Assembly: GCA_034620365.1 (NCBI GenBank)
Contig: JAQGEQ010000097.1
Span: 62,001-126,000, forward strand
Source: Pegea sp. RAD2-039
Lineage: Eukaryota > Chordata > Thaliacea > Salpida > Salpidae
Length of the DNA stretch: 64,000 bases
Direction: 5' to 3'
How positions within the stretch are numbered: position 1 is the first letter of the stretch; each line of letters starts with the position of its first letter. Under the pieces are notes generated by a model, which was given only the letters and a program-made list of their open reading frames with translations, did no database searches and had not been told where the DNA came from. The translations under genes and the position numbers were made by a program. Shown in pieces: positions 36,701 to 48,200 of the stretch.

Positions 36701-38446
36701 CCTACAAAATAACTCATTGTTGATTCAAAACTTATATTTATATCAGAGCTACTTTAGATATTTACTGAAATGATATTAAAAGGACTTACTTAAATAAGTA
36801 TTATTCCAGTCACTTTCACAAGCCGATGGTTCAACTACAGCTGTAGAACTTGTTGGCGATTCAGAATTAGTTTTTTGTTCATTATTTCCACTTAAGCTTC
36901 CGTCTAAGCTTTTTGTGTTTGAACTTTGAAATGATTATAAATTGTTGTCATTGATTGTTTACAGAAATCAAACGAAATATACCTGAAAGTACCGGCTTCA
37001 GTTGTTGTTTCTTGTTTTGGAAGCTTATTTAGTTCTGTTTAGAAATAAAATGATTATTTATGTATAAAAGCTTAACTTTTATTGTTAACACAAATTACTT
37101 TTATAGATAAGAACCATAACATAATTGACAAACAATTAAATATCATTTCTAATTACAAATCAGTCTATACATGTTGAAAAATGTTTCATAATCTTAATTA
37201 ATTTGTTTTATGATAATGATAATATATAAAACTATTTATTCTGAAAGTTTACTGATATAGCTAACTAAAAATTATTTTTATAAAACTAAAAATAAGTTGA
37301 AAAAATTTATAAAAAGATAAAAATATTTTAGAAAGATTGTAAAAATTTTGTTAAAAATTTAATTTTAGTAAATTCTTTAACAAACGATAGATACAAACTG
37401 GCAGCTAATATATATTTTTCAAATTGGAATAAGTTTTTTTAAAGTCTAAACAACAATTATAGTTTCACTAATAAATTATATAAAGAACAACACAGCAAAC
37501 TGATTTATTCTAAAATCTTGAATCTTTAATAAAATTTCAGAATTAAAAATTAAGTTTAATACTAAAAGTTTCTTATCTATGCCAACACCATAAATTTCTT
37601 ATAAAAAGTTAACAAATTTATATTATATTATCAAATTACTTATGGCTTAGTGAGTTTGAATTATAATTATTACAAAATATTCATGTAAAATTATATATCT
37701 GTTTCCTAAATTATTAAAATAATAATTATTTTAAAATGGTGTTATAATGCATAATATTAAAAAATAATTCATTGAACAAATTAAGCAGATATTTTTATTT
37801 ATTAGGATGTAACTAAAGTTTATATTCTGAAAATACTTTTGATAAAGTAAACTCATAATGTTAAAAAAAGTATATAGAAATAAAATAAATTACTTAAAAT
37901 GCATTATTTTCATTATATTTAATAAAATAAATGTAATATATAAAACAAACAATTTTATATCTACTTTTCAAGAAATACTTTTAAATTTATAACTAAAAAT
38001 ATTTAGTAGCTATGTTATTTCAATAATATTTTTTTATAATTATATATTATATTATGAATGACTTTCTATTAAATTAAGTCCAACAATCTGGTAATCCATT
38101 ATTATTAGAAAAGTTAAAGGCTTTTTCAAAAAAGAGAATAGTTTTAATGATTATTTAATAATATTTTAATGAAAAAGCTAATAGTTATATAAAGAATTAA
38201 TAATAAAATATAACCTATACTAGAAAAAAATCAAACTGTGGAATTATATTTTCTAAAAAATAAAAAAAAATTCCATTAAAAAATTTAATTTAAAAAGTTT
38301 ATTTCTAACAAGAAAATAGAAGATATATATTTAAATGTAAAAAAGTTACCAATTATTAAAGGTTCTTCATCTAATTTCCGACGTTTTTCTGGTATTTCAT
38401 GAGAATCATGAAAACTTGATGAGGTATCGCCTTGAAAGTCAGCCAT
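33747..38446 (-). CDS. SIRT1: SIRT1 NAD-dependent protein deacetylase
   Basis: Fourteen exons (38446-38350, 37034-36983, 36923-36790, 36701-36580, 36485-36366, 36318-36226, 36175-36075, 36027-35921, 35870-35791, 35508-35292, 35242-35080, 35028-34226, 34175-34071, 34021-33747) encode 822 residues, all phases closing. The sirtuin core spans about 136-428: [15 protein letters not shown] (NAD binding), QNIDTLE (257-263), catalytic His275 in HCHGSF, zinc cysteines 283, 286, 307 and 310, then [17 protein letters not shown] and DVELLGDCD. Sequence is closer to SIRT1 than to other sirtuins, including [17 protein letters not shown] before the core. The enzyme removes acyl groups from lysines in nuclear proteins using NAD. 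After the core comes a long acidic Ser/Thr tail with tandem repeats, then [17 protein letters not shown] (698-714), resembling the ESA segment that vertebrate SIRT1 folds back onto its core. The first 135 residues are disordered and poorly conserved. Confidence 0.95.
34471..34770 (-). repeat. 135-b tandem repeat in SIRT1 exon 12
   Basis: Units start at 34471, 34606 and 34741. The stretches 34481-34615 and 34616-34750 are identical base for base; the third unit departs after about 37 b. Each unit is in frame and encodes 45 residues with the motifs [18 protein letters not shown] and [18 protein letters not shown], itself built from about 15-residue sub-repeats around ETAES. Exact identity means very recent duplication or gene conversion. 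Confidence 0.95.
35590..35730. other. Less AT-rich island in SIRT1 intron 9
   Basis: The intron 35511-35790 contains a stretch with TTTAGGGCCCCAACTCTTTA, CCTGGGACAGTGACCTCAAG and GGACTTTCCCTACCCTG, compositionally unlike other introns here. No open frame or second copy in the window. It may be a short transposon insertion. Confidence 0.4.
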
Positions 38447-38949
38447 TAGAAGTTAGGATAATTATAAAAAAATTGTATAACACCAAAAAACCAAGTATAC
38501 TATAATACCAAGGCATAGCGATGTGATATAAAATCAAAACTCTTTTGGAAAATAAGGCTTTTTCAAACTTTGGCAAGTAATTATTTAGTATTCCAAATAA
38601 GTAATTTTCGTTAAAAAAGCATAAGATAGAAATTTATTGTTTCTAGAAAAATACTTGCTTTAAACATTAAACAAGTTATTATATTAATTATATCGAGTTA
38701 CAAGAACAGAAGATAAGCAGCAAATTTTTTTTATTTGAATTAACTTAGGTGTTTAAGAGTTTTGTGTATAAGCAGGTTTTCTTTGTGTGATGTGAAACCA
38801 TCATTATCGAATTAAACATCGGATTAAACAATTACTGGGCAGTATACTTGGATTATTTTAATGAAAATGCTGAATAAAGTGTGAATTACTTGAGCTGTAA
38901 AGTCAGGAGCCATTCTGGAATTTTAATATCTAAAGACTTTTTTAACCTT
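38447..38949. other. Upstream region of SIRT1
   Basis: AT-rich DNA 5' of the SIRT1 start; promoter expected but no motif assignable. Confidence 0.45.
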
Positions 38950-40140
38950 TGGTACAAGGTACAGGACCACCACTGACCATGTCAATTTGAGTCAATTTTG
39001 GCCAGTGCAAGCTACCTGTGTGAAAACTGTGAAAAGTCCAATTTAGTCTTGCCAAAATCCAAGGTTAATACTGAGATAAAAAACTTAAATTAAAAAGTCG
39101 ATGATTTTAAAGAAGAATGAAAAACTATGATATAAGGTTACTTATTTTTAGAGGTTACTAAAAATCTTATTAGTGGTGTTCCCCAAGGAAGCATTATTGG
39201 CTTATTATTCTCCTCTTTAATTGCATTACAGACTCTTCTTCACCACTAAATGATTCTGAAAATTCAATGTTCTTAGCCGATGATGCCAAACTCTTTGTAA
39301 TAAACTGATTGCTGATTTGGAGTCTACCAGCTTGTGGCTCTAAAGTTCTATATTAAGATGCTTCATTTGGAGCAATTTATAGCAAGTCATGCGATTTCAA
39401 TTAACTGAACAGACTCGATTTTTTGATATCACTAACTTGATATGGCATCCATACACTAACATTGTATTCAAGAATTGGACTTGTACTTTATTAATTTTGT
39501 TTGAAAAATACTCTTTTTTTTCTTTTCTTTTTGATTACTCTTTCATTTACTTTGGAGTCTATCAGCTTATGTCTTCTAGACAACTTAAGTTATCTAAGCT
39601 GTCTACCGACAAATATTTCTAAGAAACCTTCAAACTCTAATCCAACTACATCTGATCTTTATGGAAGCAACAAGATTTCCTAATACTCTGTCATTAAAGA
39701 CATCTTCTTATAGATATCTTTGTTTCTCAAAATTTCTTAAAATAAACTAATCACCTAAATTATTTGTTCAAAATTGGTTCATCTACTTCATTCTAAATCC
39801 TCAAATCTTTAAAGAACCGAAGTATCTGATAACTGTTGAAACTGTTTACCACAGTCGAGTGTCGTACAAAGTTCCTCACCTTCAAAAATACAATCATAAT
39901 ATATGAATCAAAACCCATTTACTAGGAAAGCTTTCCTTATAAGTTCCCTTTTCTTCATACAAAGACCTTCTCTACAAGCTGAATGTCATATCCTTGAAGC
40001 GTCGACACCTTTTCTCTGACCACAATCTTCAGACAGAAAGTTAGTTTTTTAAATTGATCCAATCAATAACTTCAGTAGACTAACAACTTTTGCATCTTGA
40101 GTTATCCTCAATATCGAAGTTATCTTCTTCTCAACTCCAG
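38950..40140 (+). pseudogene. Degenerate LINE, family B
   Basis: Plus-strand debris in LINE order. At about 38985-39120 a frame with SYLCENCEKSNLVLPKSKVN and KVDDFKEE recalls a zinc-finger/coiled-coil ORF1. At 39152-39310 comes reverse transcriptase: LISGVPQGSIIG, then FLADDAKLF, where LADD stands in for YADD, then IADLESTSLWL. Near 39955-40030, YKDLLYKLNVISLKRRHLFS fits the RT C-terminal region. Stops and frameshifts break all parts. The sequence is clearly distinct from the LINE beginning at 40253. A 39390-39490 piece is instead antisense family A (separate entry). Confidence 0.7.
39390..39490 (-). mobile_element. Family A LINE piece nested in family B relic
   Basis: About 100 b match, in the same orientation, to 40824-40917 (ATATGGCATCCATACACTAA and neighbouring bases), that is the RT C-terminal coding part of family A on the minus strand. 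It interrupts plus-strand family B sequence, pointing to nested insertion or rearrangement. Confidence 0.7.
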
Positions 40141-40252
40141 CAGAACCTCTTTTTAAATTTTGTTTGAAAAATACATCAAAAGTGATTTATTTAACAATTG
40201 ACTCACTGATAGTTTCACTTTTTAGTTTTACCAAGCTATAGGAATTTATTAT

Positions 40253-40254
40253 AT

Positions 40255-40289
<35 letters not shown>

Positions 40290-42151
40290 TTACAATAAAT
40301 GTGAAGGAGGGTGCCTAAAAAGAGCACCTCTCGCTAACACACATTCTCACAAATTAGATCTATTTGACGTGTAAACGAAAAAGCATATGACAATGAAGAA
40401 TTGCACAGAATCATAGTATTGTAAAAGAGAAAAATTCACAGTTTAGAAATGGCAATGTTGGCGATATTATAACAATTCAGCTTTTTCTTGAACAGCATAA
40501 GTGATTTTGACATGACAATCTCTGATGGCAGATTGTTCCATGTACTGATTGTGCGGTATGAGAAAAAACTTAATCTGGTTAACGTAGCTGGTGGAGTGGG
40601 CTTATTAAGATGTAATTTATGTCTTCTAAGCTGATATAACTTGAGGGAGGGACTAATGGAGAAAAAGTCATCAAACTGAAGATCAATTAGGTTGTGAATA
40701 ATTTTAAAAATCAGAATAAGGTCGTATTTGATTCTTCGGATTTCCAAAGTATCTAGATTGAAGAAGCTGAGACGATGCTTATAACTCTCGTATTTGATAT
40801 TAAGTTTCCTGCAAACCAATCTCGTAAATGTTGCCTGAACAGATTCGATTTTTCTGATATCACCAACTTGATATGGCATCCATGCACTGATATTGTATTC
40901 AAGAATAGGGCGTATGTACAGTTTGAAAAGGTTGACGAAAAACCATGGATCTTTAGAATTAAAAGTCTTTATGATGAGGTGGACAAGCTTGATAGATTTT
41001 CCAAAGATTCTGGAAACATAACTGTGCCATTTGAAGTCAGATGTCAGAGTAATGCCGAGGTCTATGACTGAGGATACTCGTTCAAGAATGGATCCATTGA
41101 TGTAGTATTGGTTGCTGAAGTTGGCCGCTGGCTTACGGGAGAATGTTATAACTTCAGACTTTGTTGGCTGGATTTTAAGTTGCCAATTCGCAGACCAGTT
41201 TTCTACAATGTTTAGTGCAGTTTGGAGTTTTGAGTGAGAACCAGATAATAGCTTGATGTCATCTGCATACACAAACACACTGACATTGCCTACTGTTATT
41301 AGTCTTCTGATGAGGTCTTCAATGAAAATCAAAAAGAGAAGTGGACCCAGAACGGAACCCTGAGGAACGCCGCTGGTGACTTTACTAGGAGTAGATAAAG
41401 ATCTTTCTACACGGGTTCGTTGGGTTCTACCTGATAAGAAATCTTCAATCCATTTTAAGATAGAGTTGTTGATTTTTATGTTTTTCAATACAGTAATGAG
41501 CTTGTTGTGTGGAACAGAACTAAACGCTTTAGCAAAATCAAGGTATATGATGTCACATGGAGTATTACTTTCGTAATGAGCTGTAAGCTCATTGAAAAAA
41601 GTGAGATGTTGAGTCAAAGAAGATCTTTGCTTAACAAAGCCATGCTGGGCATCAGATATTAGATGATGCTCCGTCAAATGGCTAGTTATATGGTTGTGAA
41701 TGATGTGTTCTTGAGTTCTGCAGATAACCGAAGTCAGCGAAACTGGTCTGTAGTTAAGTGCAGTGTTTCTAGGACCCTTCTTATAAATTGGAGTAATAAT
41801 AGCATTCTTCCAAATTTGTGGAAGTCTTCCCCGCTTAAGAGTCATGTTAAAGAGTAGCGATAAGGGTAGCGCTAAAGAAGAAGTACTTTTTCTTAAAAAC
41901 AAAGCTGGGATTTGATCTGGGGTGTTGGAAACTGTTGATTTTAGAGAAGAAATAGCCTTAGATACTATATCAACTGTTATGTCTAGATCTACCATCTCAG
42001 AGATATTTGAAAGGATATTGGAGTAGGAAATAGTAGGAGTATTGCCATCATCGGTTATAAAAACCTTTTCAAATTGTTTGTTTAGCAATTCAGCTTTATT
42101 CTTTGGTTCCATATGATGCCAAGCGTTGAATAAAAAAGTAAATAAGTCCAA
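40253..42151 (-). mobile_element. 5'-truncated LINE, family A (Jockey/CR1-like)
   Basis: The best-preserved retrotransposon here. Minus-strand order: truncated ORF2 (42151-40436), 3' UTR with TGTGAGAATGTGTGTTAGCG, the terminal GGTGC...GCACC block, then a tail of ATAA/AAAT repeats seen as ATTT repeats at 40253-40291. The upstream endonuclease and ORF1 are missing, so truncation lies near 42150. The family is Jockey/CR1-like by RT and C-terminal motifs; the exact clade is unresolved. Related pieces sit at 4.1, 8.5, 13.2, 31.4, 39.4 and 43.2 kb. Confidence 0.9.
40436..42151 (-). CDS. LINE ORF2 reverse transcriptase, N-terminally truncated
   Basis: An open frame of 571 codons without stop or frameshift. 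RT blocks in order: LPQIWKNAIITPIYKKG (about 110-126), NYRPVSLTSVICR, QHGFVKQRSSLTQ, YLDFAKAFSSVPHNKL with Asp205, GVPQGSVLGPLL (261-272), and VYADDIKLLS with Asp297 and Asp298. The catalytic aspartates are therefore intact. The C-terminal region (RLSFFNLDTLEIRRIKYDLI, FFSYRTISTWNNLP) is typical of Jockey/CR1-like ORF2 proteins. The first codon is TTG; the first ATG is the methionine of HHMEPKNKAELL. An in-frame stop lies about 20 codons upstream. The endonuclease is lost, so this copy cannot be autonomous. Confidence 0.9.
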   Translation of the reverse strand: MDLFTFLFNAWHHMEPKNKAELLNKQFEKVFITDDGNTPTISYSNILSNISEMVDLDITVDIVSKAISSLKSTVSNTPDQIPALFLRKSTSSLALPLSLLFNMTLKRGRLPQIWKNAIITPIYKKGPRNTALNYRPVSLTSVICRTQEHIIHNHITSHLTEHHLISDAQHGFVKQRSSLTQHLTFFNELTAHYESNTPCDIIYLDFAKAFSSVPHNKLITVLKNIKINNSILKWIEDFLSGRTQRTRVERSLSTPSKVTSGVPQGSVLGPLLFLIFIEDLIRRLITVGNVSVFVYADDIKLLSGSHSKLQTALNIVENWSANWQLKIQPTKSEVITFSRKPAANFSNQYYINGSILERVSSVIDLGITLTSDFKWHSYVSRIFGKSIKLVHLIIKTFNSKDPWFFVNLFKLYIRPILEYNISAWMPYQVGDIRKIESVQATFTRLVCRKLNIKYESYKHRLSFFNLDTLEIRRIKYDLILIFKIIHNLIDLQFDDFFSISPSLKLYQLRRHKLHLNKPTPPATLTRLSFFSYRTISTWNNLPSEIVMSKSLMLFKKKLNCYNIANIAISKL

Positions 42152-43200
42152 ACTACTACAGATGTGTTCAGATATTTTGTAATTGTGTAAATTAATTGTA
42201 AAAATTCAGTAATTGAAGTAAAACTTTTTATTGATTTAATTTACGAGTTAATTTCGTAAATCGTTTGTTGATAAAGTTCTATATCAAAAAAATTATGGAA
42301 TTTTCAATTATTGAAAATTATTATTATTGAACCTCTTAAGTTAATACTAGAAAGAAAATATTTAAATTTGAATTGAATTAAAAATATAAATTATTTTTAG
42401 TTTATTTCACGAAATATTTTAGAACATTTTCGTAATATTTATAATTGTATAAGTTTCTAGATAGCTATAAGTAATGGAACCTAAACCTTCTACACTTTGA
42501 AAAAGTAATAAGATGAATTAGATAATAAAAACACAACTGTCTTCAAATTCAAATATTCCAGAAAAATACCATTTTCAAATTTGCAGATTTACAAGTAGAT
42601 AAAAGATTTAAAAAATCTAATTTTTATGTATTAAATAATTAGAAGAATACATAAATTCCAAAAAAAATATTATTTTTATTTTGTTGGAAACTTTGTTTAA
42701 TTATAACAAAATGTTTCACAAAATTTTGAATGAAAGTTTTTTGAAGTAAACAGAGATTGGATCTTACTAACTACTGATTATATGTAACTATCTATATGCT
42801 ACTGATACAAAAACTGCTTCTTTAAGGAAAGAGGCTTACCAAAGACATACAAAAGCTTGACGCTTTATTCAATTACCAAAGACTTTTATGGAACAGTGTC
42901 TACCTAGCAATCAGTAGCCTAAGTTATTAATATTTAATAAGTTTAAGTTTGTTTCAAATTCAGATTAAATTAAAAGATTATTTGAGGTTTTAGCGTTAAG
43001 TAAAGAAGCTACAGCTTCAATACAGAAAATATATCAAAAGTATTTAAATCTAATTTAGTGAATTATGAAAAAAATATGTTAAAATTTAAGCTGAAACTAA
43101 AAGATCTGTCGCAAAAACAATCATAAAATGATTATATTAAATATAAATTACTAAAATGATAAACTACCATAATACTTATGACATAAAAAAGATGAACTAT
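42152..43200. other. AT-rich intergenic, nothing seen
   Basis: No coding frame or repeat recognised. Confidence 0.45.
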
Positions 43201-43780
43201 TTTATTTATTTATTACAATAAATGCGAAGGAGGGTGCCAGAAGAGAGCACCTCTCACTAACATACATTCTCACAAATAACATCTATTAAGTTAGAAATAT
43301 AGAAAGCAAAAGATGTAACACATGGCATTTCAGTAGTCCTCAAAGCAAATAACAGTGAATAATTACATAGAATTTCAATAATATTTGAAAAAAAGGAAAA
43401 ATTGACAGTTTAGAAATGGCAATGTTGGCAATATTGAAACGGTTCAACTTCTGCTTGAACAACATGAGTGATTCTGACATGACAATGTCTGATGGCAGCT
43501 GGTTCCATGTATTAATTGTACGGTATAAGAAAACATTTGCTGTAATTAACTTACCAGGTGATATGGGCTTATTAAGATGTAATGTGTGTCATCTGAGTTG
43601 ATATAACTTAAGGGAAGGACTAATGGAAATGAAAGCATCGAATTGAAAGTCAACTAAATTGTAGATAATTTTCATAGACTAGTTTTCTACAGTGTGTAGT
43701 GCAGTTTGAAATTTTGAAGGATTACAAGATAATAGCTTGATTTCATCTGCATACACAAACGTACTGATATCTTGTACTTA
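43201..43780 (-). mobile_element. Internally deleted LINE copy (family A)
   Basis: Minus-strand family A copy with a short ATTT tail, 3' UTR and RT C-terminus. Near 43675 the match jumps by about 500 b to the region equivalent to 41190-41280 (AGTTTTCTACAGTGTGTAGT and CATCTGCATACACAAACG), just past the YADD part. Diverged and non-coding. Confidence 0.85.
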
Positions 43781-43789
43781 AATTAAAAA

Positions 43790-45250
43790 GGACCATTTCT
43801 ATATAAGCCTTAAATGAACTCAAATTTTTAAATCTTAAATTAATTCAGATATAAAAAGCTTATTTATAAACTGTTTTTCATTTTTACCTTTTCTGTAGAT
43901 TTAGTGAAATGTAAAACATCTTTTTAAATATAATTATTTTCTATAAAGTCATCAAATAACAGTTTGAAGCTAAAAAAACACAAAATTGTAGTTTTGTTTG
44001 TTTACTCTGGCCATAATATTTTAACAAAGCTTGACATTATAAAATTAAATTAAGTTTCAACTTGAATAATTAATATGGAATTATGAGATACATTTAACCT
44101 ATATAAATATTTTAAAATAATATTTAATCTTTGTTTTGAACCGGACATAGCAATTAACTTCAACTATTTGTATTTACTGTGAAAGAAAAACATCTTTTAG
44201 TGACAAATAATAAAATAAGGAAATTTATTGTAGATATTTAGTGAGTTCAAAAACAGTTGAGCAACAAAACGTTTTTGAAGCTTTGTTTACTTGGGGAGTA
44301 CTTCTCGATTAATTTATTTATTTTTCTTGACGGCAGACTTATTTTAATGATAATAGATTTTGTGTTTCTTCTATAAAATCTTTGGGAAAATTCATTTTTG
44401 CGTTTTTTGTGAAATAAATAAAAATGTTTAAAAGTTAAAAGGAAACTTCTGAATAAATAAGACTTCCTCATCTCCAGTCTGAAGCCCCAGAAATACTAAA
44501 ATCAATCAAACCAAATATAAAACTTTCTATGTCTGGATAATTTCTTACTTTTAGAGTTTAATTTACAGAAACTTTAAAAACTGAATAATTAAAAATTTAC
44601 TAATGCATCTTGTAAAAGATAAATAATTGTAGATCATCTTCTAAATTAGATTAAAAAATATAAAAAAGTTTCTTTTACATCTTCAAAAAATAAATTAGCT
44701 TTCTTTCAAAATGTTGTAAATTTTTTTATTATTTTGTTGATAAAGTTTATTTTTCAAAAGATTTTTAAAATTCAGAAACGTTAAAACTACCACACCTAAA
44801 AGACAAATAGGAAAATAGATGGAATGTAAGTATGTGTAAAATAACTTCATTTAGATCAAATTGATTTGATAATTAATACAAATTAAAGAAATAAAAATTC
44901 GTAAATAAAGTTAAAATATACAATAATTTACCAAAACTGCATATATCGAATAAAACAACAGAAAATAAAATAATAAAATTAGAAGTAATTGTCTACAAAA
45001 AAGCAATTTTTATCGATTTTAAAGATAAAGGAATTTGTTTAAATGATGTTTGACATATTGAATACACAACAATATGTTTGTACTTCCTTAAATGTATATT
45101 TTCCATTTAAATGAACTATTCAATTGAAATTTCATAGAAAATTTCATAGAAAAATGTACAAAATATTAAGAGTTGAAATAATCTCATAACAAAAAGGAAT
45201 TTTCAGGAATCCCAAAATAATGAGAATCATAAAATCAGATGATGACTTAG
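43790..45250. other. AT-rich intergenic, nothing seen
   Basis: No gene supported. The short minus frame near 44247-44471 is lysine/phenylalanine-rich and looks like chance. Confidence 0.45.
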
Positions 45251-45260
45251 CAATAAAAAC

Positions 45261-48200
45261 TCATCTCTTTGTTTTGGAGGCATCTTCTTTAATAGCTGTC
45301 TCTAACCAATCTTCTTCATCAGACTCCATTGAGGAAGAAGAAAAGTTATATTTTCTAGCTCCGTTTCTATGGTTTCTTACATAACTTCGTTTTTTCCTTC
45401 TTTTATCTATAAAAATATTAAAGTTAGAGACTTGAAATATATGCGATAGATAAAAGATGAGAAATAATAAATATTAGAGATTTTAGATTGACTTGAGTAT
45501 GAAGGTGTTACTACTTTAAGTATTTCCTTCCTTTAAATTGTCTAACAAGAGAGGCGTAAAAGTTCCTTAATTTTAAAGTTAGAATAATATTTGAAACAGT
45601 TTCTTGAAGTGATAACAATTTAGCATCTAACTTCTGTTTTCAAATGAAAAAAGTTGTTGTTCTTCGTCATCGCTGTCTAACAAGTTATTAAATCTTCTGC
45701 TTTTTACATTACACATGAATGTGAAGAAGATAAAAATGAAAATCCAGATGAAGACAACCACCGAAGACCCTCTAAGAAAGGGAACTAAAGTATTATCTGA
45801 TATATCGTACGAAATTCCTGAAATTAAACTTCCAAAAGCAAACGCCAAACCCTAAAAATAAACACAAAGTTTGAAGTTTTGTTCAATTTAAGTCTGTAGG
45901 CTTACCTGGTATAAAGACCCCAAAGTGTTTTGCATATTACGCTGGTGTGTCGTTTTTGCAAAGACCCTGACCCTTTTTTGAAGCCCTTTTTGGTTACTTT
46001 GGTTCCATGAAAGGAACATTCTCATGTTAACATGAAAGCTTATTACCGACCACAAGAAGGCCTGCCCTGTCAAAGTTCAACACTGGTTTAGAATTGCCTC
46101 ATATAATGTCAATACTTGAAAATATTGAGACGAATTTGTTTGTTTTTTGTGGCAATTAAACTTTCAATTGAAAAGCTGAAGAAATACTTTTTGAAAATAA
46201 ATGAATATTTGTGATAATTATTTAAATCAATTTCAGCTTTTACAAATTTGAGTAAATTCAGAATATTTAATTCAGTCATAAAACGTTTTCTAATTGAAAA
46301 AAATAAATTTTTAGGATTAAAACAAAAGTAGAAAAGAGGTTGAAGATTACCTGTAACATTTAGAAGCTGTACAAAAGCAGCTAGCCAGGCATTCTTGACG
46401 AATGAAATAGCCAGCAGCTGAACAGCAATTAACAATAAAGCCAGACTTCCGCTCAGATAAACTCTCATAATTGGAACAAATCTTTTTCCCCAGTTTTGTA
46501 TCAGCAATTGAAGAAAACCACTAACTGCAGATTAACAGGATTAAAACTAGATCTATTTCATATCGAGTTTTTGAAAAGGACCTGAAATTATAGTCCCAAA
46601 AACTAGATATGATGATGAAGTCATTTTTTCTATTTCCCAAAAAAGAAAGTTGTTTAGAGCGCTTTGAATTATTCCAGCAATAAAACATGTCATCATAAAA
46701 ATGAAATGTCTGAAAAATTTGCGTTTGAATTGATTTTTTGATTTATTTATTATTTGATTAACTATTTGTTGCTTCAAAACAAGGATATATAAAAAGTAAG
46801 TTCATACTTGTGTTGAAAGATTTGAAGCAAAATAAACAAATAAGTTAATACACGTTTTACAAATTACTTCTAAAACTTCAATTATTTTTTCACAAATCAA
46901 TTTTTGTTTTATCTTTGGGACTTTTAATGTTTAAATGAATCAACAAATCTACCTCCTTGTCGCCAAATTTGTCATCTTTTAAAATTTATAATTATTTTAA
47001 ATGGATTATTTCTGTTCCAAAAGCAATATAAACATATATTAATAATTCAAAAATAAATTTGATGTTTAGCGGCATATTTTTATCTTCTTCAGTATTTTAA
47101 AAAGCGAAATAATTAATTAAATGAAAGACAAAGACTATCACAACGTCATATCCTTTCATCTTGAAAAGAATACAATTCAAACAATAGCTTAAAAGATTCA
47201 TCTTTTTTCAGTGAGTTTAAATTTATAACTAAATTTCACTTCAAGATACTTTGACAACATTTAACAAAACTTTTTAAATCTTTTTTTTTGCTAATTTTAA
47301 AGTTTATTATTTTAAAATTTGTTGTAAAAATCGTTCCAAAAATGAATAATATAAAAATAGAATAGATTTAGATGTAAAATATACTTGTCAACAAAACACA
47401 AATAGTCTTAAATTTAAAAATCGATATTTGTGTAGTGAAAGGAAATTAAGATGTAACAAAAACTAACCTGCAATCTATACAGCAAACAAAACAAGACAAC
47501 GGACTAGCCACTCTATTTTCTTTAGAAGCTCTTCGTGATGAATAAACTGGGTAACAAGGTACCAGGAAAAAAGAAACTCCAACGAGAAAGATAAATCCAT
47601 AAAAGTGTAGATCATAACTGAAGAACATTTGTGATGATTTACAGTTTTTCAAATGTTTAGCTCACCTGTAAACTGTTTTACTTAGCTGACAAGGAGATAA
47701 ATGAATCAAAATAGAGATTGGAAACCCTATTAAAATAGTTCCTATCAAAGAATATGTTTTATGTTTTCCATAATGGTTGAGAGAGTCTAGTTCTTCTAAT
47801 AACTCATATAAGGAGTTGTCAGAAATTGTTTCAATTCCTGAAGATAGAATCTCTCCTGCAAGGAACAAATTTGATATTCAGTTGTTTGAATGATACTTTT
47901 ACCTATAATGATGATTACAAACAACCAAACGAAAGCGTTTGAATTGTTTAAAGTCCGGGTTAGGACGTCATCAAATACCTCTGAGACTTGATGAGACACA
48001 ACATGCTGAAAACATCAAAACTTTAAAACTTAGATTTGAAGAAAATTATTTAAACTTTTAATTAATTAAAGTTTCTGAGCTTACATATGATGATTTGACT
48101 GCCTGAGATATATTAGCAGATATTAAGCTCATATTTAAACTTCTTTTTCGTCTTCCATCATCAGATCCTAAAAGTTTATTAAAGATTTGATATTTAAAGT

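Noticed and set aside
40775..41857. Several plus-strand frames
   Set aside because: Antisense shadows of the LINE reverse transcriptase.
43416..43601. Plus-strand 61-codon frame
   Set aside because: Antisense of the deleted LINE copy at 43.2-43.8 kb.
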